In this document: piece by piece, positions 1 through 11,049 of the stretch | Numbering within the stretch: the first letter of the stretch is position 1 | Layout of the letters: each line of letters begins with the position of its first letter | Source of the DNA: Phlegmacium glaucopus | Lineage: Eukaryota; Basidiomycota; Agaricomycetes; Agaricales; Cortinariaceae | Length of the DNA: 64,000 nucleotides | Assembly (NCBI GenBank): GCA_015039465.1 | Contig: MU130701.1 | Span: 699,170-763,169 of the forward strand | Direction: 5' to 3' | The notes under the pieces: model-generated | Database searches by the model: none | The model's input: only the letters and a program-made list of their open reading frames with translations | Told to the model about the DNA's origin: nothing | Position numbers and translations under genes: made by a program

Positions 1-1299
1 TGTTTCCTCTTTTGGATGAAGGACAACGAGAAAGACTCCTATCTCAAACCCCTCCCTTACTTCTTGAATCTTGTGTGAGGGAGGTATTTCTTCTTTTTTT
101 GTGCTTAGCTTTTAGTTGTCAAATATTATATCTTACATAACACAATTATCTAGTAAATAAGATAACTATACCTTGCAATTGGCCATGTACTTAATAACTT
201 ATAATAATAATATTGTAATGGCCTTTGACAATGATGAGGTCATGTGACATGTAAGGGCAGACTGGCACTGGTGGATGGCACATTCCTGGCACCTCTGTAT
301 TCATCTCCAACATAGGGTTTCTACCAATTGCAGAAGAAACCTGGGGTTTCTGATTAGAATTATCCTACACTTTAGCCCTCCTTCAACTCAGGGACTGATC
401 CATCCAAGCCATCAAAATGCATTGTGGAGCCCCAAAGGCTTGCTCAGGGACATACATTCCAGCAAAGCCTCTGTTCTTATGGACCCAAGGATGCATAGAA
501 GTGCTGCCTCCATAATTATCAGTTAATTGTGCTCATTCACCTTAATTTGCACAGAGTTCAAATGTTCACTTACAATTAATCTTTCTAATGATCTATATAA
601 CCTCTCTTCCTTATTGTTGTTTTGCTAGTGAGATATTGAATCCTAAAAATATTGTCTCCATTTGCATAATGATTATAGTTGTGTAAACATGGACCAGTAA
701 TGGATGATAGGGGTAGGATATTAGACTACACCACATGCTGCCTTTGAGGAGCTTGGCTAAAACCTCTGTACATGCATGGGTTTTAGTTAGGCTCATGACC
801 AGTCTGCTTCTGGCTGATGCTTATGCATTTGGTTTGCAACCTTTTGCAACCCTCTTTTCATTCACACCAATTACTTTGCTTGAGGGCCATTGCTTTGCAT
901 GGCATTTATGAGTCCATTTATTTTATTTTATTTCAAGTAGACAGACATAGATTGCAACCTTTCTCTTTGTCATATATCCATATTTTAATCTGCCTTATTC
1001 TCAAAATTCTGCCCTCTCTTACAGGTTACTTGCATGTTGAGTTTGTTTGGCTTTGAGTGGATTTGCATGTGATGGTTGAAAATGTGAAAAGGTGATAGCT
1101 GTGGTGAATGTTGAATTCCATGGAATTTGGTGTCTGCCGGAAAGCTGAGTGTTACACAGCCAAATTTTTGGCCTATCCAGATCAATAAAAGAACAAGTTC
1201 TCTAAACAGGACTTGTAATCTAATATTTATAATTATCTAATACACTGATGCCAGTGAGCTTGTGAATAGACTGGTTGTAAGTCTAGGAAGATGGGTAAG
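1..1299. other. Repeat-derived DNA, no gene recognised
   Basis: Reading frames here are short, lack recognisable domains and look like chance. About 865-925 matches 19,857-19,920 in inverted orientation, so at least part of the stretch is a dispersed repeat. No promoter, RNA gene or element boundary could be placed. Confidence 0.5.
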
Positions 1300-2099
1300 G
1301 AGCATTGAAATTCATGCTGAATATTTGAATGTTTTTGATCAGCTCCTGCAGCCTAATTAAAATTGTCAACTTCCTGGTATGCATGTTACATTTTATTTCC
1401 ATCTTAACCCAAACAGATTCATGAATGGTCCTTTTTGAATGACATGGTTTGGGGCAGTATTGTTTGGATAATGTTATCATTTTGTTAATATATAAGAGCT
1501 TGACCTGAAGTAAGGAGTTGGGCAGTCAAAACATTACAAAAGGCTGGCAAGGCAACATAAATGTGAAGAAAGTATGAGTCATTCCCTTCCTCTATGATCT
1601 GTGTAATCAGCTCTGCAGCTGCACTCATCTTCAAGACATGAGGTAATTGGATCCCCATCATGAAAATAAATATAGCCTGGGCCAACCATATTTGATTGGG
1701 AAATTCTCTGGTAGATGTAGGTGACCTTTAAAATCTGAATGAGGTAACTTCAACACATGCTGAGTTTCAGGTTCATACTGTTTTATTTTCCACTTGGGCC
1801 TCAAGGCCCCACTGTAGATTATCATAAGCAGTATGTGCATCAGCCTGGAGGTTCATGAGATTAAGATCATTCAAATGCTGGAGAATGAGGTCCTGTGTTC
1901 AAGGTTGCCACCCCAGCAAACATAGCAATACACTTTATGGTGTCAGGCTGAGTACAGAAATAAGATCAAGGAATCCATGTCTAAAATTTACACTCACTTT
2001 ACCAGAGACTGAATTGGGAATTATATGCACCAAAATTGGAACAACACTGTCCTCACAATTGAAGTCATGCTGGTCAATGGACATGATGTGCCATCTTGC
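1300..2099. repeat. Low-copy dispersed repeat, left copy
   Basis: Bases about 1,300-1,740 reappear inverted at about 14,940-15,800, and 1,700-2,099 reappear inverted at 7,414-7,950. The copies differ by scattered substitutions and small indels, so they are old. Short reading-frame pieces can be seen but no protein family is recognised. This block was once continuous with 5,181-5,556; the stack at 2,100-5,180 was inserted into it. Confidence 0.65.
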
Positions 2100-2284
2100 T
2101 AGGGATTGTCACAGGTTGTGTGACCTACACAGGTTGGTGTGACAGGTTGACCAGGGTTGGGGTACAGGTTGAACATTTCAAGTCCCCTACACATTCTGAG
2201 TGGATCCAACTGGATCTGAGCACTTTTTGAGTGTATTCCAAGCAGAATTTGCTTGGACCTGCTCTGATCTGCTCAGACTGCTAG

Positions 2285-2454
2285 GAATGGAACCTATATA
2301 CCTCCCCAACCTTAACAAAGCCCTAACAAAACCTTAACAAAACCTTAATAAAACCTTAACAAACTATACACCTCCCTAACCTTAACACAACCTTAACAAA
2401 AACCTTAACAAAACCTTAACAAAAACCTTAACAAAACCTTAACAGAACCTTAAC
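2285..2454. repeat. CCTTAACAAAA tandem repeat
   Basis: Roughly fourteen tandem copies of an 11-12 bp unit CCTTAACAAAA with small variations. Its reverse complement recurs at 18,178-18,262 inside a related MITE, so the array is probably an internal part of this element family. Confidence 0.8.
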
Positions 2455-3278
2455 CATCAGGAAAACAGTAACCTTGCCCTGGCTGCCCTAGGCTGCCCTG
2501 GGTTGCCCTGGCTAGCCTGAGTGTGATTGGCTAGGTTTAAAAATCTGAAAAATATCTAAAAAAATCACATAAATATTTATAGTACCCAATTTCCAAAAAA
2601 AGAAATTGATTATATAATACAAATGCTGAGATATTAATTTTTTTAATTTTTTTAATATCTCAGCATTCTTATTATATAATCATGTGTGTGTGTTTTTTTT
2701 TTTGAAATTGGGTACTATAAATATTTCTGTGATTTGTTAGATATTTTTCAGATTTTTAAACCTAGCCAATCACACTTGGTGTTAGGGGACACCCGACTTT
2801 TGCCCGAACTACCTACTCCCAATTGGGCCCGAACCCTACCTTAGTCCCGATCCTGAACCAACTCCAGATTCAATCCCTGAATCTACACCTGACTACGGCT
2901 TGGTACATTCCACCTCACCAACAAACCTGACCCAAACCCGACCCGACCAATTCAACTCCTGAATCTTAATTGGCCCAACTCCCGATCCCGATTCAACTTA
3001 TTTTATTATTTTATTTTATCTTTACATGACACCATTTTAATTTATTTTATTATCATATCATTTCTTTATTTATTTACATATCTCCATTATGTCCATATTA
3101 GTACTTAAATACCCACCATCCTAGCAGGGTGTTACATTCCGTTATACGTTACTCCAGTCCGGCTCCGTTGGAGCTGTTTCTGGTAGTCCGTACTCTGTAC
3201 AGTGCCTTCCCTTATATCCTGAACTACTCTTCCTATGTTCAACTCCGAGACTTTTCCGTGTCATTCCAGTTCCTCCGT

Positions 3279-4011
3279 TGATAGGACCCAGGAGACGTCT
3301 AGGGATGTAAACGCACCATTTTCGCGGTTTCACAACCTTTGCAGTATACTCACGGATGCTCACATATCGTTGCGGATACTTGCAGATCATTGCAGGTCAT
3401 CACAGATCATTGCAGATCATCACAGGTCATCGCAGGTCATCGCACATACTCGCACATACTCGCAGAACACTTGCAGATCATTGCAGATGCTTGCAGTCAT
3501 CACCAACATTCACATTATCATTCGCAGTTGCCAGCAGTTCTTGCAATCATTAAACATGACTCAAACAAAGGTCACTCAGGTGACTGTATTACTCATCACC
3601 TTTATTTTTATCTTGTCTCCTTTATTTGGCTCTTATCTCCTATGTTTCATTCCCAAAATACCGGACCCATGTGACTCCGCTTTAACCCACATTTTACATT
3701 CCTGTTTCACCTTTCCACACTTAGCTATTGCTAGTTACTATATTATTAGCAGTAGCAAGTAGGGTAACAGAAGATAGCAGAACGGACGAATTACCACAGT
3801 TTTGATCCCACCTTTGGAATGTTGTACTGAGCTACTCTTGCACCCCTTGAAAATCATCCTGCACACTTGGCTTTTTCTGCACATTATCTCGCACTTTAAA
3901 GCAAACCTTCGCACCTCATAAAACCTCGCTATCACCTACTGAAGAGAACTACATCAACCCCATGAACTGCATACTACTTGCCGGTCTGTCCCCACCGCAG
4001 GTACATCACCA
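3279..4011. mobile_element. Insertion inside solo LTR, MITE-like
   Basis: Comparison with the 579-bp copy at 16,926-17,504 shows extra sequence between CATTCCAGTTCCTCCGT and TATACTCCAAACCC. The ends share a weak GATGTA...CGC inverted motif. Exact boundaries and the target duplication are unclear. It contains the 10-bp minisatellite at 3,341-3,505. Confidence 0.55.
3341..3505. repeat. 10-bp minisatellite (GCAGATCATT type)
   Basis: About sixteen tandem 10-mers such as GCAGATCATT, GCAGGTCATC, ACAGATCATT and GCACATACTC. The 10-bp register is kept across the array, so three overlapping reading frames stay open and mimic repetitive proteins. Confidence 0.85.
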
Positions 4012-5191
4012 TCTATACTCCAAACCCGTTACCACTTCTTCGCCACTACCACTATTCTTTGTCATCATCCTTCCCACCATCAGTCAGCATACCTGCCATG
4101 GATTATTCACCCAAGAATGCAGGACCTTCCCAGGAGCAGAATGCAGCACTTATATTTATCTTTTATATTTCAGTTGCTATTCCTTTATTTATTTAAGTAC
4201 TCAAAACTTGTATGTTTTCCCTCAGTTCAAATATCAACTTTGTTTCCTCCTCTTGTTCGTCCTCTAAGTCACTGAGGTCTTCCGTCTTATTACTTCTTCT
4301 TCCGTTCCGAAATCAGGACACCTTAGGAGCTGGGCGGCACAGCACACATGCTGAGGCCAACATCCTTTCTGCTTACTGTTCCAGAGTAACTCCAACGTGA
4401 CTTCCTTGTTTTAAACTTAACACAGGGATCTTTATCCTTTCCTCTTTGGATCCCCTGCTAGGTGAGTTGATGTAACATATTACTTATAATATTATTAACT
4501 TTGGATCCCCTGCTAGTCTGACTAAGTCAGTACCGCAGTTGCCCTAACACTCAGGGCTAACCAGGGCAACCCAGGGCAACCTAGGGCAGCCAGGGCAAGG
4601 TTACTGTTTTCCTGATGACAGAAATATTTTCACAATAAATTTGTGTCTTATTTGCTTGGATCCACTTGGAATCTGTTTGGAATCTGTTTGGAATCTGCTC
4701 AGACTCTGCTCAGACTCTGACCATTCCACTCAGAATCTGCTCAGACCTGCTTGGATCCAAGCAGAATGTGTGTGGGGGGTAAAGTATTGAACATTTCATA
4801 CCCCACAAAAACCCATACCTGCCAGCAGGGTTGGGTGGGTTAGAGGTCAGATATTTATTCTGTGACCTAGGTGACAAAATAACAAATCACAACAATGATG
4901 CAAATCACTTTTTTTATTTATTACTGAAATTTAAATGCATCACCATGTCTTGCCCACTATGATTAATTAAGCTTAACCCTCATGTCTCTCAATAATATAT
5001 AGAAGTACTTACTGTATTAAATTGCTATTTTAATAATCAATCCTTGTGTTCAACCCACCTAGGTTTTTGTACCTGCCTAACCTGCTGAACCCTTGACCCC
5101 AACCTATGCTAACCCATACCTACAGAGGGTGGGTACAGGTTAGCACAGGTTGAGGTATGGGTTACCCCTGCCAATCCTTACATCACACCTG

Positions 5192-5556
5192 AACATCTAC
5201 ATTACAATATCATTAGCATATCAGAGAATATCAATCAATTTTACAACATGCCAGAGTCTTAAGAGCTGCTTGCTTTCTAATTCTGATCCCAAAACACTCT
5301 TGGGTAGCTATCTCCAACAGTGTGTCTGTTCCATTGAGATGGCATCACTCACTAAGAAGGGTGTACCACTCCCAGATTTGCATCCTCCTGGATTCATAAC
5401 TGAGGTTAGGTAGGTCATGTTATTTACCAGCTCCTTGGGAGATAAGTAACAGGACTCATATGTGACACCAAGATGAGTGAAAAGTTCCACAGCCATCTTA
5501 AATATTGGATCAAAATTCACTGAATCTTGGTTTATCCCTTCAAATAATAGGGTCTC
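5192..5556. repeat. Left arm of a ~365-bp inverted repeat
   Basis: Nearly identical, inverted, to 7,049-7,413. With the adjoining pair 1,700-2,099 / 7,414-7,950 the total paired length is about 0.77 kb once the nested insertion at 2,100-5,180 is removed. A short frame (minus strand here, plus strand at 7,085-7,297) reads through both copies, but no family is recognised. Confidence 0.85.
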
Positions 5557-7048
5557 AGAAGGGGTAAAAGAAAAAAAAAGGGGTGGCAAAAAGGTTGGAA
5601 ACGGAAAAAGAAAAAAGAGCGAAAAGATATGTGGAAAAAAAAAGGAGTCGACCAACCACCATCAGCAACAAGACGAGGACAACACCGAACAACAACAACC
5701 CAGACCAGAACCACAAATGAACAAAACAGTCACAGAGATCACATGATGAAGACCAACAAAACCTTAGACAACATGCATCTAAGCCACGAAAAAACTTACC
5801 CCGAGGCCAGAATGTGACAGATAACAGGTAGTGAATAAAAACCCCGACAAGGACAGAAGGAGAACCCCAAGGGACAACAACGAAGAACATAACATATCCA
5901 CCCTGGACATAGGACCCCAAAAGACAAGACCGGACAGACTCAGACTCGACTACATCACTACCACCTGATCCTAAGAAGGAGCCAGGAACTAACAGCTCTA
6001 AACCAGTATGACACCAACCCCCCGACCACAAATAGATAGCTGCGGATCAAAAAAGGCTGTATAGACAAACAACACCCCCCAAAAAAACCCAAGAATCTTA
6101 AATATAGGTAACACTTACAGAGATGACAATAAAATCAGGAAAATATCGAATTGTAGAAAAGACCTGAGACTAGTGTACAAAGCTATGGATATCACACCAA
6201 AAAAAGACCAAAATCAGACCAGACTGGACCCGAAAAAAACAAGAAAAGTAGGCCGACCCTTTGACCAGTGAAAACCAAACAAAACAAAAAAAGACCGCTC
6301 AATTAACACCGAGCTTGAGCCAGACACCGATCCGAAAAAACAAAAAGACAACACCAATGGACCGCTATCCAACCAGCCCAAGATCATAACATTAGGATAA
6401 AAGCCGACTCACAAAAAAAGACATCCAAAAAATAGTAAAAAACAAGCACCAAAATAACACAGCCTACAAAAAGCACCACAAAAAATCCAAAGCCAAACAA
6501 CAGATAACAGGAGACAGGGACTCTAAAAACAATGAGGAAAATAAAAAAAAGAGGTAAAGAAAAAAAAAGATAGCAACAAGAAGAAGACTCCACAAAGAAT
6601 AAGAAAAACAAAGTAAGAACAGGACAAGACCCAAAACAAAAAAAAACCCAAACAAAACAAAATAAAGAGGTAAACAAGGCAAAATGAAGATAAAAGAAAA
6701 AAAGTGAACAAGGTACAGACCCAAGGAAAAGCCCCGAACAACAAAATACTCGAACAGAACAAACACAAAAAAAAGAAACCAGACATCTCACATGAAACAC
6801 AAACCCGAAAAACCGAACAAACACAAAGCCATCAGACAAAAACGCTCATGCACCAACATCATCAAACAAAAAGCACAAGGTGCAAAACTACTACACCAAC
6901 AATAAGAGGTAGTAAGTAACCAGCACCACACGAGGCCTGAAAAAAATAGGACAAAAAAGACCCCCCCCCGACAAACATATCCCACAGCACAACCCCATTC
7001 CAAGTAAAAAACCTCCGCAAAAAACCTTTTTAACAATTAAACAACTCT
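5557..7048. other. T-depleted 1.5-kb segment between inverted repeats
   Basis: Composition changes abruptly at the inner edge of both arms. T falls to about 7% (17 of 240 bases in 6,481-6,720, counted) while A is about half. The strand is an A/C/G mixture with many CAAAAAACCC and GACCAACAAAACC-like runs. Minus-strand frames of 100-158 codons are simply rich in F, V, L and C because of the skew and show no domain. No promoter, RNA gene or protein could be assigned. Confidence 0.7.
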
Positions 7049-7413
7049 GAGACCCTATTATTTGAAGGGATAAACCAAGATTCAGTGAATTTTGACCCAA
7101 TATTTAAGATGGCTGTGGAACTTTTCACTCATCTTGGTGTCACATATAAGTCCTGTTACTTATCTCCCAAGGAGCTGGTAAATAACATGACCTACCTAAC
7201 CTCAGTTATGAATCCAGGAGGATGCAAATCTGGGAGTGGTACACCCTTCTTAGTGAGTGATGCCATCTCAATGGAACAGACACACTGTTGGAGATAGCTA
7301 CCCAAGAGTGTTTTGGGATCAGAATTAGAAAGCAAGCAGCTCTTAAGACTCTGGCATGTTGTAAAATTGATTGATATTTTCTGATGTGCTAATGATATTG
7401 TAATGTAGATGTT
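7049..7413. repeat. Right arm of the ~365-bp inverted repeat
   Basis: Reverse complement of 5,192-5,556 with only a few substitutions. The change to T-depleted sequence occurs exactly at its left edge. Just beyond its right edge (7,400-7,440) is the uninterrupted version of the site occupied by the nested stack in the left copy. Confidence 0.85.
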
Positions 7414-7950
7414 TGATGACATGTCATGTCCATTGACCAGCACAACTTTCAATGGTGAGGATGGTATTGTCCCAATTTTGGCACATATAATTCCCAATTC
7501 AGTCTCTGGTAGAGTGAGTGTGGATTTTAAGGCATGGATTCCTTGATCTTATTTCTGTAACTCAGCCTGACACTATAAAGTGTATTGCTATGTTTGCTGA
7601 GATGGCAACTTGGGACCTCATCCAGGGTTGTTCTCCAACATTTGAATGATCTTGGCAATCTTATGAACCTTGAGGCTAATGCACATACTGCTTATAGGTT
7701 CAAATTGGTCTGAACCTCAAAAGACCAGTTAATTGAGACCGGTCTTTTTCTGGTCTTTGATTCTCAAAAATCAAAAGACTGGACCACTGGTCTGGTCTTT
7801 TTCTGGTCCAGTCTGGTCTGGTTACGGTCTTTTTCTGGTCTCGTAACCAGACCTTCAAACACTAATTGAGGCCCAGGTGGAAAATGAAACAGTCTGAACC
7901 TGAAACTCAGCATGTGTTGAAGTTACTCATTCAAGGTCACCTACACACAT
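7414..7950. repeat. Low-copy dispersed repeat, right copy (inverted)
   Basis: Inverted copy of 1,700-2,099, more diverged than the inner arms. It is interrupted at 7,692-7,865 by a MITE. About 7,920-8,060 is also related, inverted, to 14,820-14,950. Confidence 0.65.
7692..7865. mobile_element. MITE with GGTCTTTTTCTGGTC repeats
   Basis: Sequence absent from the homologous place in the left copy of the repeat (near 1,800). It ends in CAGACCTTCAAACACTA, the same end as the MITE at 9,836-10,020, and is built of repeated GGTCTTTTTCTGGTC. Non-coding. The left boundary is approximate. Confidence 0.55.
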
Positions 7951-8375
7951 AGGGACACTACAGTGTACTGAATGATACTATTCAAGGAACAGACACAGTG
8001 TGTTGAAAGATACCAATTCATGACTCATGAGGCCCCATGAATCCATGAATCCAGCTTGCATGGCCAGTGGGCTTTTTCCAGCACCAGGAACAGCCTCAGG
8101 ACCTGGTACTAGCAGTAGATATTATTAAAACACTGGAAACAGTCTAGTAAAAATATATTAATGTATTTTATATTGATTTTTGAGTAGGAAAAGGGAAATA
8201 GAATATGGAAGGCTGGAGAGGGTGCTGGAGGTCTGGCCAGTTCCATAACTGGCCTCAATACCCAGCACCTGCAGTAAATTTATTTCTTTAAATATGAAAA
8301 AAAGTGTATTGAAGATATTAAAGGCTATTTGTGAGGAGGAAAATTGCACTGGCATTGGAGAGGGTGCCAGAAGTC

Positions 8376-8946
8376 TAGTGATTGTCAGGTGTAACCCTGG
8401 GGTAAAACTTCTGTACCCTTACCCTTACCCTCCAAACCCCTACCCCTGTCCAGGGGTAGGGGTTTTGGAGGGTAAGGGTAAGGGTTTTGAGGGGTATGAA
8501 GGGTACAGGGGTATGGTCAAGGGTATTTACTCTAAGGCTTATATATATATAAATCTGATTACCTACCATGTTTTATTTACCTTATCAAGCATTAATAGCT
8601 CTATTACATGTAATTTAGAATAGATAACTGCCTCAATATGTCAAATTCACATATTTTTGCCTTCTTAAACAAGGAAATATTGCAATATTTAGTTTATTGA
8701 TCAGTTTTATACTTATTAAATCCAATAATGTAGAATTTATATAACTTGGAAGCAGAAAAACGCTAAGACTTTGACAAAATCTTATGTTAAAAATAGAAAT
8801 TGAAACCCTTGAAAAACCCTTGAAAACCCTTAAACCCTTGTCAAGGGTAAGGGTTTTCCAAGGGTACAAAATGCCAACCCTTACCCCTACCCTCCATACC
8901 CTTACCCCAGACCCTCCAGGGGTTTTGAAACCCTTGACAATCACTA
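8376..8946. mobile_element. hAT-type MITE, copy 1
   Basis: Starts TAGTGATTGTCAGG and ends CCCTTGACAATCACTA, an inverted pair. Inside are two GGGTAAGGGTAAGGG-type palindromic blocks and an AT-rich centre. It is 571 bp, exactly the length of copy 2. A related 535-bp element is at 20,696-21,230. Confidence 0.85.
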
Positions 8947-9073
8947 AAACTGGCATGAATTTGAAGATATAAACTGGCATGAACCCGAGGACGCAAACTG
9001 GCATGAATTTGAAGAACCCAGACTCCCAACCTCTACCCTGTCTAGATCTGGATTGCCTCTAAGTTCTTGCCAC

Positions 9074-9644
9074 TAGTGATTGTCAGGGATAACCCTGGGG
9101 TAAAACCTCTGTACCCTTACCCTTACCCTCCAAACCCCTACCCCTGTCCAAGGGTCCAAGGGTAGGGGTTTTGGAGGGTAAGGGTAAGGGTTTTGAGGGG
9201 TATGAAGGGTACAGGGGTATGGTCAAGGGCATTACTCTAAGGCTATATATATATATAAATCTGATTACCTACTGTGTTTTATTTACCTTATCAAGCCTCT
9301 ATTACATGTAATTTAGAATAGATAACTGTCTCAATATGTCAAATTCACATATTTTTGCCTTCTTAAACAGGAAAATATTGCAATATTTAGTTTATTGTAC
9401 AGTTTTATACTTATTAAATCCAATAATGTAGAATTTATATAACTTGGAAGCAGAAAAAGCTAATATTTTGACAAAAATCTTATGTTAAAAATAGAAATTG
9501 AAACCCTTGAGAAACCCTTGAAAACCCTTGAACCCTTGTCAAGGGTAAGGGTTTTCCGAGGGTACAAAATGCCAACCCTTACCCCTACCCTCTGTACCCT
9601 TACCCCAGACCCTCCAGGGGTTTTGAAACCCTTGACAATCACTA
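9074..9644. mobile_element. hAT-type MITE, copy 2
   Basis: Same length, ends and internal blocks as copy 1 with small compensating indels. Its right end is followed by the outer target duplication CAGAAGTC; its left end abuts the 127-bp spacer, which has ACTGGCATGAA repeats. Confidence 0.85.
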
Positions 9645-9835
9645 CAGAAGTCTGATCAGTTCTGGCAGTAAATTTATTTTTAAATATGAAAACAATGTAC
9701 ACAAAATAGTAGAAAACAAATAATATCATCATAAAATTGTCAATTCCCAACGGAATTTAATGTTATTGGGCTTATTCTAAGGGTATAGATCATATCTACA
9801 TATTTGTCTGATGTTATATATGAAAATATGACTGG

Positions 9836-10020
9836 TATTTATCAAAAGTCTGGTCCTGGACGGTCTTGGACCAGGACTGGTCCAGGACTGCAAGAAACTG
9901 ATGTGGACTGGTCCCAATTGGTCCAGTCTGGTCTTTTGACCTTCTAGAAGCTTAGTGGACCAGTTGCAGTCCTGGTCCTGTCCAAAAATACCAAAAAACT
10001 GGACTGGACCAGACTTCCAA
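9836..10020. mobile_element. MITE with CTGGTCC repeats
   Basis: Right end CTGGACCAGACTTCCAAACACTA, left part AAAAGTCTGGTCCTGGACGG, i.e. opposed copies of AAGTCTGGTCC. The end matches the element at 7,692-7,865. No clear target duplication; boundaries approximate. Confidence 0.5.
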
Positions 10021-11049
10021 ACACTAATTTTTGAGCAGGAAAATTGCAATAGCATATGGAATGTTGGTTCTGGAGAGGGTGCCAGAGTTCTGACTGGTTC
10101 CGGCACCTGCCTCACCACCCAGCACTAGCAGTAAATTCATTTTTTATGCATGAAGAACAGTGTATTAGAGAGATTAAGTGCACTTTTATTCCTTATTAAG
10201 CAGGAAAATTGCAATAACATATTGAAGGTTGATGCTGGAGAGAATGCCAGAGGTCTGACTCTGTTTTTATATATGAAAAACAGTGTATTAGAGAGATTCA
10301 ATGCATTTTTTATCCATTTATGAGCAGGAGAATTGCAGTAGCATACAGAAGATTGATGCTGGAGAGGGTACTGGAGGTATGACCAGTTCTGGCAGTAAAT
10401 TTATTTTTAAATATGAAACACAGTATATTAGAGGGATTAAATGCACTTTTTATTCATTTTTCAGCAGGAAAATTGCACTGGCATAGGGAAAGGTCTGGCT
10501 GGTTCTGGCACTGGCAGCAAATTTATTTTTATAAGTATGAAAAACAGTGTATTAAACATATTAAGTGCATTTTGTATTCATTATTGAGCAAAAAACTTGC
10601 ACTAGGATATGGAAGCCTGACACTGGAGAGGGTGCTGAAGGTCTTCCAAGTTCCAGCATCTCCCTCAATATCAGGGATTGGCAGTACACAATGTGAGCAA
10701 CAGTGTATAAAAGATAAAAAATGCATATTGTATTCATATATTTCACAGAGAATTGTGTTGGCATCAGAGAAAGAAATGTTAGATAGTGCCAGAGGTGTAA
10801 CTGGCTCCCCCACCACCCTTAATACCTAGCACTAGGAATACATATTTTTAAAAATACAAGAGATAGTATTTCTGTGGACTAGATCATTTCATGCACTTGT
10901 CTCATATGTAGCAGGTGGCACACACACACCTTGGTGAAATAACAATAATAAATTGGATATGTGTGTTCAAAAGCACAACTTACTATCCTTGTGTTAAGGT
11001 TTTCTAGCTAAAATTATTTCAACTAGCATGTTCCTGTGCTTCACATGGG

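Larger units (their letters stand above)
3130..4422 (+). mobile_element. Solo LTR (family A) with perfect 5-bp TSD
   Basis: Begins TGTTACATTCCG, ends TTAAACTTAACA, and is flanked by CAGGG on both sides (3,125-3,129 and 4,423-4,427). Other family-A copies in this window are about 580 bp; this one is 1,293 bp because it carries a ~0.7 kb insertion at 3,279-4,011. Reading frames across it recur in the other copies only because the LTR recurs; they are not genes. Confidence 0.9.
2780..4549 (+). mobile_element. Solo LTR (family B), itself interrupted
   Basis: Starts TGTTAGGGGACACCC and ends GCCCTAACA, the TG...CA pattern of an LTR. It sits inside the right arm of the foldback element. The flanks CTTGG and CTCAG could be a 5-bp target duplication altered by two transitions. 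Removing the nested LTR leaves about 470 bp. No internal retrotransposon genes are present. Confidence 0.55.
2455..4617. mobile_element. Foldback element, right arm split by solo LTRs
   Basis: The outer arms pair as inverted repeats: CATCAGGAAAACAGTAACC at 2,455 and its complement ending at 4,617, followed inward by CCCTGG-rich runs. The inner arms (about 2,525-2,645 and 2,646-2,779) make a near-perfect hairpin around an AT-rich centre with a (TG)n run. Without the LTR insertion it would be about 390 bp. A diverged copy lies at 17,590-17,760. Confidence 0.75.
2181..4786. mobile_element. Second-level nested MITE-like element with GGATCC-rich ends
   Basis: A 12-bp direct repeat TTGAACATTTCA flanks it (2,169-2,180 and 4,787-4,798). 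Both ends carry CCCC-ACACATTCTG in opposite orientation, followed by repeated TCAGACTCTG and GGATCCAAG motifs. The end sequence resembles the MITE at 18,073-18,516. No coding capacity is seen. Confidence 0.5.
2100..5180. mobile_element. Outermost element of a nested insertion stack (hAT-like)
   Basis: The ends are similar when one is inverted: TAGGGATTGTCACAGG at 2,100 and, inverted, TAAGGATTGGCAGGGG at 5,180. The flanks CATCTTGC and CATCACAC may be a decayed 8-bp target duplication. The inverted copy of the surrounding repeat near 7,400-7,440 lacks the element and so acts as an empty site. The family is inferred from end sequence and duplication length only; no transposase is present. Confidence 0.5.
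8376..9644. mobile_element. Composite hAT-type MITE with perfect outer 8-bp TSD
   Basis: Two 571-bp copies of one MITE lie in direct order (8,376-8,946 and 9,074-9,644) around a 127-bp spacer. The 8-bp duplication CAGAAGTC is found only at the outer ends (8,368-8,375 and 9,645-9,652). No target duplication separates either inner end from the spacer. Either the pair moved as one unit, or a single element was duplicated in place. Confidence 0.8.
8160..10860. repeat. Degenerate 120-160 bp satellite array
   Basis: Units contain GAGCAGGAAAATTGCACTGGCAT, then GGAGAGGGTGCCAGAGGTCTG, then a CAGTAAATTTATTTTTAAATATGAAAA segment. Anchor copies start near 10,036, 10,199, 10,322, 10,463, 10,585 and 10,745. 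The array is interrupted by the composite MITE at 8,376-9,644 and by another MITE near 9,836. Inverted copies lie at 14,270-14,720. No protein-coding function is seen. Confidence 0.75.

Noticed and set aside
5555..6839. Minus-strand frames of 100-158 codons as membrane proteins
   Set aside because: They are a by-product of T depletion on the plus strand; F/V/L/C-rich composition is seen in all frames and there is no domain pattern.
8400..8500. GGGTAAGGG/CCCTTACCC runs as telomeric sequence
   Set aside because: They form short palindromes repeated in every copy of one MITE family and lack a telomeric 6-mer register.
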